Positions 31,267-38,876 of a DNA stretch of 64,000 nt are shown piece after piece. Location: NCBI GenBank assembly GCA_903836465.1, contig CAILRB010000096.1:19835-83834 (forward strand). Reading direction: 5' to 3'. Position 1 is the stretch's first letter; every line of letters starts with the position of its first letter. Under the pieces are notes generated by a model that saw nothing but the letters and a program-made list of their open reading frames with translations, did no database searches and was not told where the DNA came from. The stretch comes from an uncultured Chlorobiaceae bacterium (GTDB taxonomy: Bacteria; Bacteroidota; Chlorobiia; Chlorobiales; Chlorobiaceae). Made by a program: the position numbers and the translations under genes.

Positions 31267-32118
31267 TCACGTACGTATCTTTCCGTTATCGATCAGTCTA
31301 ACATTCCCTGCATGGACGGCCAGAAGCAGACGGTACACCTTGCCCTTTTCAGCGGTTTCAACCGGTTCAAACGTCGTTTCATTCACAAAACAGACATAAG
31401 CAGGGTTGAGTCCGGGGGTAGAGCTGATCATCTCCTTTATTTCTGCAGTAATGGCCTGAAGGTTATATTCCTGTGCTGCAATACGTTTTTCAGCATGGCA
31501 GATCCCCTGATAAATAATGCCCGCCGCACTCCGCTCCTGGCTTGAGAGATAGGTATTTCTTGAACTTACCGCCAGCCCGTTTTCTTCCCTGACAGTAGGT
31601 GCCGCAACAATGGTAATGTCCATATTGAGATCAGCAACAAGCTGGCGTATAACAGCGAGTTGCTGTGCATCCTTTTCGCCAAAAATTGCAGTATGTGGTT
31701 TCGTAATGTTGAAGAGTTTTGTAACAACCGTCGCCACTCCGTTAAAATGGCCTGGCCGCTGCTCACCTTCAAACCGTTCAGCCAGAACTCCGCACTCCAG
31801 AGTGGTCTGATAGTGTTCGGGGTAGATGCTTCCAGCTTCAGGAACAAAAAGGTAGTCGATATCTGCTGATTTGGCAAGAGCAATGTCCTGCTCTAAAGGT
31901 CTTGGGTAACGGTGGAGATCTTCAGTTGGTCCAAACTGCCGGGGGTTTACAAAAATGGTGAGAATGACAATTCCTGCGCTTTTTCGGGCAATTTTTACAA
32001 GACTGAGATGTCCTTCGTGCAATGCGCCCATGGTCAAGACGACGCCGACAAGCTGACGGTTAAGTCGCAGTTTTTCAGCGATGGCCTGCATCTGACCGGG
32101 GTCAGTGATGATCTGCAT
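31267..32118 (-). CDS. panC: Pantothenate synthetase
   Basis: Condenses pantoate and beta-alanine with ATP to pantothenate, the coenzyme A precursor. It has 283 residues from the ATG at 32118 (MQIITDPGQMQ). LTMGALHEGHLSLV is the HIGH-type ATP motif, FGEKDAQQL and VSSRNTYLS are conserved binding motifs. The open frame extends 42 residues further upstream into rsmI but without homology. Its start overlaps the rsmI 3' end by 17 bp, so translation is probably coupled. Confidence 0.95.
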   Translation of the reverse strand: MQIITDPGQMQAIAEKLRLNRQLVGVVLTMGALHEGHLSLVKIARKSAGIVILTIFVNPRQFGPTEDLHRYPRPLEQDIALAKSADIDYLFVPEAGSIYPEHYQTTLECGVLAERFEGEQRPGHFNGVATVVTKLFNITKPHTAIFGEKDAQQLAVIRQLVADLNMDITIVAAPTVREENGLAVSSRNTYLSSQERSAAGIIYQGICHAEKRIAAQEYNLQAITAEIKEMISSTPGLNPAYVCFVNETTFEPVETAEKGKVYRLLLAVHAGNVRLIDNGKIRT

Positions 32119-32884
32119 GGTTCTCTTCTGATTTGGTTGTTTTTTTCCCGGATGGATGGATAATAATGACAAACTCGCCTCTTGTTTTTCCATCGGCAAG
32201 CTGTTGGCGAAGCTCGTCAAGAGTTCCGGTAAGATACTCCTCATATATTTTTGTCATCTCCCGTCCAATGAAGACCCGGGCATCAGGAACGAGTCTGCTG
32301 AGCTCGTCGAGGAGCTTGATGATTCTGTAGGGTGATTCGTACAGGATAAAAGAGACCTGCAGTGCTACAAGATATTCAAGACGGCTTTTCCGTCCTTTTT
32401 TGTGAGGAAGAAAGCCTGCGAAAAAAAAATTGTTGACTGGAAGGGGGCAAACCGACAGTGCTGCTGTCAGCGCACTTGGGCCCGGGATTGGAATAACCGG
32501 AAGATTTTGTTCATGCAAGGCATGCAGAAGCGCATAACCGGGGTCACTGATAACGGGAGTTCCTGCATCGGTAATAAGTGAGACATCAGTACCCTCTTCG
32601 AGCAGAGCAATAATCTGCCCGATTGCTTTCGGCTCGTTGTAGTTGTGGTAACTGACAAGTTTTTTTCCGGTAATTTCAAGATGCTTCAGCAGAATTGATG
32701 CGCGCCGAGTATCTTCACAGGCAATTGCTCCGGATTCTTTCAGGATTTTTATCGCTCTCAGGGTAATATCTTCGAGATTGCCAAGAGGCGTTGCAACAAC
32801 GTAAAGTGTTCCCGTATGTGATGGTTCAGTGTGCAATGGCAAGAGCAGGACTGGAACAAAGGGTTTGTTATGGTAGATTCTCAA
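32102..32884 (-). CDS. rsmI: 16S rRNA (cytidine(1402)-2'-O)-methyltransferase
   Basis: A 260-residue tetrapyrrole-methylase-fold enzyme that methylates the ribose of C1402 in the ribosomal P site. GTLYVVATPLGNLEDITLRA opens the domain; ACEDTRRA, SLITDAGTPVISDPG and IPGPSALTAAL form the SAM and active-site loops. The first 22 residues are variable. It is the upstream gene of an rsmI-panC pair and divergent from the ABC ATPase gene. Confidence 0.95.
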   Translation of the reverse strand: MRIYHNKPFVPVLLLPLHTEPSHTGTLYVVATPLGNLEDITLRAIKILKESGAIACEDTRRASILLKHLEITGKKLVSYHNYNEPKAIGQIIALLEEGTDVSLITDAGTPVISDPGYALLHALHEQNLPVIPIPGPSALTAALSVCPLPVNNFFFAGFLPHKKGRKSRLEYLVALQVSFILYESPYRIIKLLDELSRLVPDARVFIGREMTKIYEEYLTGTLDELRQQLADGKTRGEFVIIIHPSGKKTTKSEENHADHH

Positions 32885-32934
32885 TGGTTTTATTATAATA
32901 ATAAATAAAAACGATAAACAGCATTCAGCGAGAG

Positions 32935-33915
32935 ATGAAGGATCAAGGGCGGTTACTGTCGGTCAGCGACTTACGGGTTCATTTTCCCGGCAGAAAAAGC
33001 GGGTTTCTGGGCAAACCTCTTCCGATACAAGTTGTTAATGGAGTCTCTTTTGACGTTTACCAGGGAGAGACGCTCGGTCTTGTTGGTGAATCGGGTTGCG
33101 GAAAAACAACTCTTGGCAGAGCCCTGATTCGTCTTGGCCATCCTGTTGTAACCGGAAAAATATCGTTTGAAGGGCGGGAGATTTCCGGTATCGGCAATCG
33201 TGAGTTCCGTTCCCTTCGTAAAGAGATGCAGATGATTTTTCAGGATCCTTTCGGATCGCTGAACCCTCGTCTGACTGTCGGGCAGATGCTTGGAGAGGTT
33301 TTGCTGATTCATGGTATCGGCCGGGGAGAGGCTGCCCGAAAGCGGATTGAGGAGCTGCTTGATGTCGTCGGGTTGAACAAGGAATATTTCAACCGTTATC
33401 CCCATGAGTTTTCAGGAGGACAACGGCAGCGGATTGGTATTGCTCGGGCTATTGCGGTCAACCCGAAGTTCATTATCTGTGATGAGCCGGTTTCTGCGCT
33501 TGATGTCTCGATTCAGTCGCAGATTATCAATTTGCTCAAGGATCTTCAGCGTGATCTTGGTTTGACCTATCTCTTTATTGCGCACGATCTTTCGGTTGTT
33601 GAATACATTTCCGACAGGGTTGCCGTCATGTATCTTGGCAAGATCGTTGAAATTGCAGACTCCACTGAACTCTATACCAACCCAAAACATCCTTACACCA
33701 GGGCTCTTCTCTCAGCAATTCCCAATCCTGAACCCGGCAGCAAAAAAGAGCGAATTCTGTTGAACGGCGATTTACCGGGACCTCTGCATATCCCTTCCGG
33801 CTGCAGTTTTCATCCTCGATGTCCTGTGGCAACAGCGGAGTGCCGGAACAGGGAGCCAAAACTTCGGAACCTTAATAATAATGGCCACCAGGCAAGTTGT
33901 CTTCTTTATGAATAA
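32935..33915 (+). CDS. Oligopeptide/dipeptide ABC transporter ATP-binding protein (OppF/DppF type)
   Basis: A 326-residue ATPase with Walker A GESGCGKTTLGR, signature FSGGQRQRIGIARA and Walker B FIICDEPVSALD. The C-terminal oligo_HPY region (HPYTRALLSAIPNPEP then SGCSFHPRCP with paired Cys) is diagnostic of the peptide/nickel subfamily. The other components are scattered: a binding protein at 47088-48890 and a permease at 50857-51822. Overlaps sppA by 8 bp. Confidence 0.92.
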   Translation: MKDQGRLLSVSDLRVHFPGRKSGFLGKPLPIQVVNGVSFDVYQGETLGLVGESGCGKTTLGRALIRLGHPVVTGKISFEGREISGIGNREFRSLRKEMQMIFQDPFGSLNPRLTVGQMLGEVLLIHGIGRGEAARKRIEELLDVVGLNKEYFNRYPHEFSGGQRQRIGIARAIAVNPKFIICDEPVSALDVSIQSQIINLLKDLQRDLGLTYLFIAHDLSVVEYISDRVAVMYLGKIVEIADSTELYTNPKHPYTRALLSAIPNPEPGSKKERILLNGDLPGPLHIPSGCSFHPRCPVATAECRNREPKLRNLNNNGHQASCLLYE

Positions 33916-35713
33916 TTCGCAGACACCAACAAAGAGAGGGGGATGTTTTCGTAACGGTTGCCTTGCTCTCCTTATTATCCCGCTTTTGCTTATAGCCGGA
34001 TTGTTCTGGGGGCTTCGCTCTTCCCATTCCATTCCCGATCGCTTTGTGCTGATCTTGCCTCTTAGCGGAGGGCTTGATGAAATTCGCAATGAAAGTACCT
34101 CACTGCCCTTTATGCCATCCAGAGGGCCACTCTCTCTTCAGGAGGTGCTGTTTGTGCTCGATCAAGCAGCAACTGACGATCGGGTAAGGGAGGTGCTTCT
34201 TGATATAGGAGGACTGCATACAACTCCCGCAAAGATAACGGAAGTACGGGAAGCCGTTGAAAAGGCGCGAAAAAAGGGGAAAAAAGTCACAGCTTTTCTT
34301 CGTTCCGGCGAAGACAGTGATTATCTCCTTGCAGCGTCATGCGATTCCATTATAGTGGAGCGAGGCGGTTACCTTCTTCTTGATGGACTGAAAGCAGAGT
34401 CATTGTTTTATACGACTCCGCTTGGAAAGATAGGTGTTCAGGTTCAGGCCGCACAGTGGAAAAAGTACAAGAGCGGCATTGAGCCGTTTGTCAGAACCGG
34501 GGCAAGCAAAGAGTACTTCGAACAGATCAATGTCTTGCTTGATGAGGTCTATAATGATTATCTCGCTTACGTCTCGACTCGGCGGAAAATCAGCCGAAAC
34601 GCTTTTGAAGCGATTATCAACAATGATGCGCTGCTCTCAGCCAAAAAAGCACAAGCGCTCGGACTGATTGACGGTATCTCCTCATACTGGGAGTTACAGC
34701 GGGCGTTGACCCGCAAAGTTACCGGAAAGGAGCTTACCAGTGATAACGATGCGTTTGTCAGCGCCTCTGAGTACCGTTCTGCCGTTTCATGGCCGCAGAA
34801 GGCAACGACTGATGAAGCTCTTGCGGTGATTACCATGTCTGGTACGATTGTCCGTTCTGCCGGGGAGTTGAGTGAAGGTATTGATGTTGAAACACTCAAA
34901 AATTCTCTTGACGCCGCTCTGGAAAATAAAAAAGTCAAAGCGCTGGTGCTGCGCATTGACAGCCCCGGTGGCGATGCGCTTGCATCGGCTGATATGTTGC
35001 AGATGCTTGATTCTGCTGCAGTGAAAAAACCTCTTGTGGTCTCCATGTCAGGTGTTGCTGCGTCTGGCGGCTATATGACCGCTCTTGCAGGAAAAACAAT
35101 TTTTGCTGAACCGCTTACCATTACCGGCTCGATTGGTGTTTATGCTCTTAAACCCAACTTTAGCGGACTTGCTGAAAAAATCGGGCTTGGTCGCGATGTT
35201 GTAACGCGAGGTCGCTATGCCGATGCCGACACCCCGTTCAAGCCGCTTGAAGGAGAGGCGTATAATAAATTTGTCGCCGCTTCAGGCGAGGTGTATGATG
35301 ACTTTGTCAGCAAGGTTGCCGCATCGAGAAGGATGTCGATTATGCAGGTTGATTCGGTCGCTGGAGGAAGGGTCTGGACCGGAAGCCGTGCGGTGAAGGC
35401 GGGCCTGGTTGATCGTACCGGCGGACTGTTTGACGCTCTTCATGCCGCACAGCTTCTCGCCAAAATGGATATGACCAAAAAGCCGAAAATTTTGCTGTAT
35501 CCGGTGCAGAAAAGCTGGTATGAGTCTCTTTTGCAAGGAAATAATGCGACGAGTTTCTCCGAGAGGGTGGTGGTTGCCCTGAAAAAACAGTTGCTCCTTG
35601 AGATTGTTCCCCGGAGGGAATTTTCCTCAATGGCAGCATTTTATGAGATGTTGACGAGTACGGGTCAGCTTCATATCCTTGCGGTGATGCCTTGTGAGGT
35701 TATTATCAACTGA
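33908..35713 (+). CDS. sppA: Signal peptide peptidase SppA, 67-kDa type
   Basis: A 601-residue membrane-bound serine protease that degrades cleaved signal peptides. One N-terminal transmembrane helix (about residues 20-40) is followed by two tandem SppA/ClpP-like domains. The catalytic Lys is likely in WKKYKSG in the first domain and the nucleophile Ser in MSGVAASGGYM in the second. The ATG at 33908 (MNNSQTPTKRGG) is preferred; it lies inside the last codons of the ABC ATPase gene. A longer in-frame start at 33881 exists. Confidence 0.93.
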   Translation: MNNSQTPTKRGGCFRNGCLALLIIPLLLIAGLFWGLRSSHSIPDRFVLILPLSGGLDEIRNESTSLPFMPSRGPLSLQEVLFVLDQAATDDRVREVLLDIGGLHTTPAKITEVREAVEKARKKGKKVTAFLRSGEDSDYLLAASCDSIIVERGGYLLLDGLKAESLFYTTPLGKIGVQVQAAQWKKYKSGIEPFVRTGASKEYFEQINVLLDEVYNDYLAYVSTRRKISRNAFEAIINNDALLSAKKAQALGLIDGISSYWELQRALTRKVTGKELTSDNDAFVSASEYRSAVSWPQKATTDEALAVITMSGTIVRSAGELSEGIDVETLKNSLDAALENKKVKALVLRIDSPGGDALASADMLQMLDSAAVKKPLVVSMSGVAASGGYMTALAGKTIFAEPLTITGSIGVYALKPNFSGLAEKIGLGRDVVTRGRYADADTPFKPLEGEAYNKFVAASGEVYDDFVSKVAASRRMSIMQVDSVAGGRVWTGSRAVKAGLVDRTGGLFDALHAAQLLAKMDMTKKPKILLYPVQKSWYESLLQGNNATSFSERVVVALKKQLLLEIVPRREFSSMAAFYEMLTSTGQLHILAVMPCEVIIN

Positions 35714-35719
35714 CATTTT

Positions 35720-35753
35720 ACCTCTTCCCCGATGGTCTGCCCGGGGAAGAGGT
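35720..35753. terminator. Probable terminator hairpin (sppA / porin)
   Basis: A 12-bp perfect inverted repeat (ACCTCTTCCCCG) with a 10-base loop, just after the sppA stop and before the convergent porin stop. No clear T-tract follows on the + strand, so confidence as an intrinsic terminator is moderate. Confidence 0.6.
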
Positions 35754-35799
35754 CATATGCACTGGCAATATTTCTTCAGATGCCGATGAGAATAGGGGC

Positions 35800-37074
35800 T
35801 TAAAATTTGTAGGTGAGAGAACTCTGCGCTCGCAGGGCATTCCCTCTGTCTCCGTTGTAATAGTCGGTTTTCCACTGGGCAAGCTGCAGGCCGAGGATCA
35901 GGTTTGGCTTTATTTTATTGACAAGAGTGCCGAAAATGGTCTGGTTTTTTGTCCTTGGATTTAGCATTGAAGGTGACGAAACACTCAAATCATTGTTGTT
36001 TGGGTCGTCAATGCCGGCACCGAGGCTGAAAGAGGTCTCGGGGTTGAAGGCAAACCTGAGGGCTGCCCATCCGCCATTGGAACGGATCTCTTTCATCATA
36101 GATGGCGATGGGTTGACTCCCTGTCCGATACCACCATTGTAGTCATCAAGGTTGGAGCCGGTAAAGTATTCTCCTGCCAGGGTCATTTTTGGGCAGATTG
36201 GCATGGTAAGCTCAAGATTGCACGACCAGGAGTCAAGGGTTTTATGATTTCCTTGAATGTCGGTATCCCACTCTTCCTGGCCATAATGACCTGAAATGCC
36301 AATTGTTGCAGGCTGGGTTTTCACCAGAAACGGCGCTGAATAAGCAATTCTTCCCTGGATAGTCGGCATAGCGGCGTCTTTGCCCGGATCAGTCGCTATA
36401 ATCCCGGTAGTGTTGTTTTTCTCTCCGATTGTTCTTGATGCAGCAGCAGCCACCTCGATGTGCCCTTTTTCACCAGCCGAAAATCCCTTGGTGAAGCGAA
36501 GCTGAGGATGGCGAGTACCGATATTTCCAGCATCCCACATAATGGCCGGATCATCCACAAAGGGGATAAGCGAGGAGAAAACATCCCATGTTTGTCCGGC
36601 TATAATGCTGAAGTCGGAAGCTGGCCAGTAGGCCTTGAGGTAGCCATGACGCAGGCGGGGTAACTGATTGTTCTCAGACGAGGAGTCTTTACTAAGGAAA
36701 TCGAATTCAATGTTGCCTGTAAGCTTCATGCTCTTGGTATCAGGGCCGCTGAGATTCAGTCCAAGCCTTGTTGCTCCTGCTGTCAGGTTCCACTCCGCAT
36801 CGTTCTGTCCCGCTGTCTTTGGTTGAGTCCAGAGCGCAATATTGCCCGAAGAAATCTGTCCGGTATCATACGAGGCATCAAAACGGGCAAAACCGTAAAA
36901 TTGAACATTGGTGCCCGAGGCGGTCGTTACGGATGGCTGAGAGGCAAGTTTTTGTTCAAGACGTCCAATGCGCGATTCAAGGGTTTCAGGAGTTTCCGCT
37001 GCTAAAACTGGTACAGCGGTGAAGAGTGAGCCAGCCAGCAGCAGTGTGCAACTGATTTTCTCCTTTTTGTTCAT
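35800..37074 (-). CDS. Outer membrane porin with N-terminal coiled coil (DcaP-like)
   Basis: A 424-residue protein. Signal peptide ends at VLAAE, then a short heptad segment (ESRIGRLEQKLAS, residues about 33-45) of the kind that trimerises DcaP-like porins, then FYGFARFDASYDTG and alternating beta-strand sequence ending in aromatic Phe (SSLTYKF). Probably a trimeric substrate channel. The substrate cannot be told. Monocistronic, convergent with sppA. Confidence 0.82.
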   Translation of the reverse strand: MNKKEKISCTLLLAGSLFTAVPVLAAETPETLESRIGRLEQKLASQPSVTTASGTNVQFYGFARFDASYDTGQISSGNIALWTQPKTAGQNDAEWNLTAGATRLGLNLSGPDTKSMKLTGNIEFDFLSKDSSSENNQLPRLRHGYLKAYWPASDFSIIAGQTWDVFSSLIPFVDDPAIMWDAGNIGTRHPQLRFTKGFSAGEKGHIEVAAAASRTIGEKNNTTGIIATDPGKDAAMPTIQGRIAYSAPFLVKTQPATIGISGHYGQEEWDTDIQGNHKTLDSWSCNLELTMPICPKMTLAGEYFTGSNLDDYNGGIGQGVNPSPSMMKEIRSNGGWAALRFAFNPETSFSLGAGIDDPNNNDLSVSSPSMLNPRTKNQTIFGTLVNKIKPNLILGLQLAQWKTDYYNGDRGNALRAQSSLTYKF

Positions 37075-37203
37075 AAAAAGTCTCCCTGGGATGTTTTGGT
37101 TAATGGTGGTAACGGAATCTGAAATATGGGGAAATATAGGCAGACAGGACGAATCTTCCGCGATTATTGACTACGGAGGGGTGCCTTTATGAACTGTCCC
37201 TTT

Positions 37204-38760
37204 TCAGAAGCTCCAGAAATCCCTGTCAAGATTGCGATACTGAATGCCTTGGATGAGGTGCTTCATGGCAATACGTTCCGAGCTGTCAAGGTCGGCGATG
37301 GTACGGCTCACCTTGAGGATTCGATCATGGGCCCGGGCAGAAAGGTTCATGCGGTTCATGGCATCCATGAGCTTTTGGGAACATTCCCTGTCGAGCAGGC
37401 AATACGATTTGATCTGACGGGAACTCATCTGGGCATTGGTATAAATTTTTGGTGATGCTATGGCGGAAAACCTGTCCTGCTGGATTTTCCGGGCAGTGAT
37501 GACACGCTGGCGAATTGTTGCTGAGTTTTCGGCAGTTGATGAGGCGAAAAGGTCGGAATTTTCCACTTTAGGCACGTCGATGTGAATATCAATACGGTCA
37601 AGCAGCGGGCCTGAAATCTTTGAAAGATAACGCTGAATCTGCTGGGGCGGGGCGGTCAGGTTGCCGTCACGGTCTTTCAGAGCTCCTGCCGGACTTGGAT
37701 TCATGGCAGCAATCAGCATGAATCCTGCCGGATATTTTGTGGTCATCGAAATTCTTGAGACGGTGACCTCCCGATCTTCAAGGGGCTGGCGGAGCACTTC
37801 AAGGGCATTGCGGCTGAATTCCGGCAGTTCGTCGAGAAAGAGAATGCCGTTGTGGGCAAGGCTGACCTCTCCTGGTTTGGCTGTTGCTCCGCCTCCGATC
37901 AACGCTACATTGCTGGTTGTGTGGTGCGGGCTGCGGAACGGTCGCGTTACCATGAGAGGCCGATCTTTTTCAAGCAGGCTTGCAACCGAGTAGATTTTTG
38001 TGGTTTCAAGCGACTCTTCAAAGCCGAGAGGAGGGAGAATGCCCGGCAACCCTTTTGCCAACATGGTTTTTCCGCTGCCGGGAGGGCCGATCATTATGAC
38101 GTTATGTCCTCCTGCCGCAGCAATTTCAAGTGCTTTTTTTGCGGCACCCTGTCCCTTGATATCAGCAAAATCAACCGGATACTCCTGCTCTCCTTCAAAC
38201 AACTCTGCGACATTAACCCGCACCGGGTCTGGCATACGGTTTCCTCCCATCAGAGCGACCGTCTCATTGAGGCTTTCAACGCCGAAAACCTCAATGCAGG
38301 AATTCGAAGCTGAAACAGCGACAGCCGCTTCAGCCGCATTTGCCAACGGCACAATCAGTCGTTTTATTTGCTCTTTTCCAGCCATAATTGCTACGGGGAG
38401 CGCTCCGCTTATTCTTCTCAGTGAGCCATCAAGCGCAAGTTCTCCCATAATCAGGGTCTCTTCAAACCGGTTACTGACAAGATCAAGCGAACCAAGCAGT
38501 CCGATGGCAATCGGGAGATCAAATGCCGTTCCTTCCTTTTTTATGTCAGCGGGAGCAAGGTTAACGGTAATTTTTTTCGGCGGGATAGTAAATCCTGAAT
38601 TTCTGATTGCCGTCAGTATCCTCTCCCGGCTCTCCCTGATAGCATTATCCGGCAGACCAACCACGGTAAAGGATGGTATGCCGGCAGTAACATTGATTTC
38701 GACCGTAACCTTCATGGCATCAATGCCGATTAGTGCTGCAGCGTTGAGTGTTGAGAGCAT
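37204..38760 (-). CDS. comM: YifB/ComM-family Mg-chelatase-like AAA+ ATPase
   Basis: A 518-residue protein with an N-terminal ChlI/Lon-like domain (SFTVVGLPDNAIRESRER), an AAA+ core with Walker A GPPGSGKTMLAKGLP and Walker B ILFLDELPEF, and a C-terminal Mg-chelatase domain (LSARAHDRILKVSRTIADL). ComM is a hexameric helicase that promotes branch migration during natural transformation. It resembles magnesium chelatase BchI, also expected in this organism, but the N-terminal domain separates the two. Confidence 0.92.
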   Translation of the reverse strand: MLSTLNAAALIGIDAMKVTVEINVTAGIPSFTVVGLPDNAIRESRERILTAIRNSGFTIPPKKITVNLAPADIKKEGTAFDLPIAIGLLGSLDLVSNRFEETLIMGELALDGSLRRISGALPVAIMAGKEQIKRLIVPLANAAEAAVAVSASNSCIEVFGVESLNETVALMGGNRMPDPVRVNVAELFEGEQEYPVDFADIKGQGAAKKALEIAAAGGHNVIMIGPPGSGKTMLAKGLPGILPPLGFEESLETTKIYSVASLLEKDRPLMVTRPFRSPHHTTSNVALIGGGATAKPGEVSLAHNGILFLDELPEFSRNALEVLRQPLEDREVTVSRISMTTKYPAGFMLIAAMNPSPAGALKDRDGNLTAPPQQIQRYLSKISGPLLDRIDIHIDVPKVENSDLFASSTAENSATIRQRVITARKIQQDRFSAIASPKIYTNAQMSSRQIKSYCLLDRECSQKLMDAMNRMNLSARAHDRILKVSRTIADLDSSERIAMKHLIQGIQYRNLDRDFWSF

Positions 38761-38876
38761 AGCGGATAAACTGGATAATTTCGGTATTTATACGTAAGGT
38801 AGGTAAATATTCAGAATACGTAAATATTTCTTTTATTGCCTCTCTTGCGATAAACGGCTCTCTTATCCATTGCTTC

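Noticed and set aside
37189..37455. An 88-codon + strand frame with a GGAGG site upstream
   Set aside because: It lies almost wholly antisense to the conserved C-terminus of comM and mirrors its codons; no family features.
38800..38840. Near-direct repeats of ACGTAAATATT in the comM-ppc spacer
   Set aside because: Only two imperfect copies in an AT-rich promoter region; too short to call a repeat or operator.
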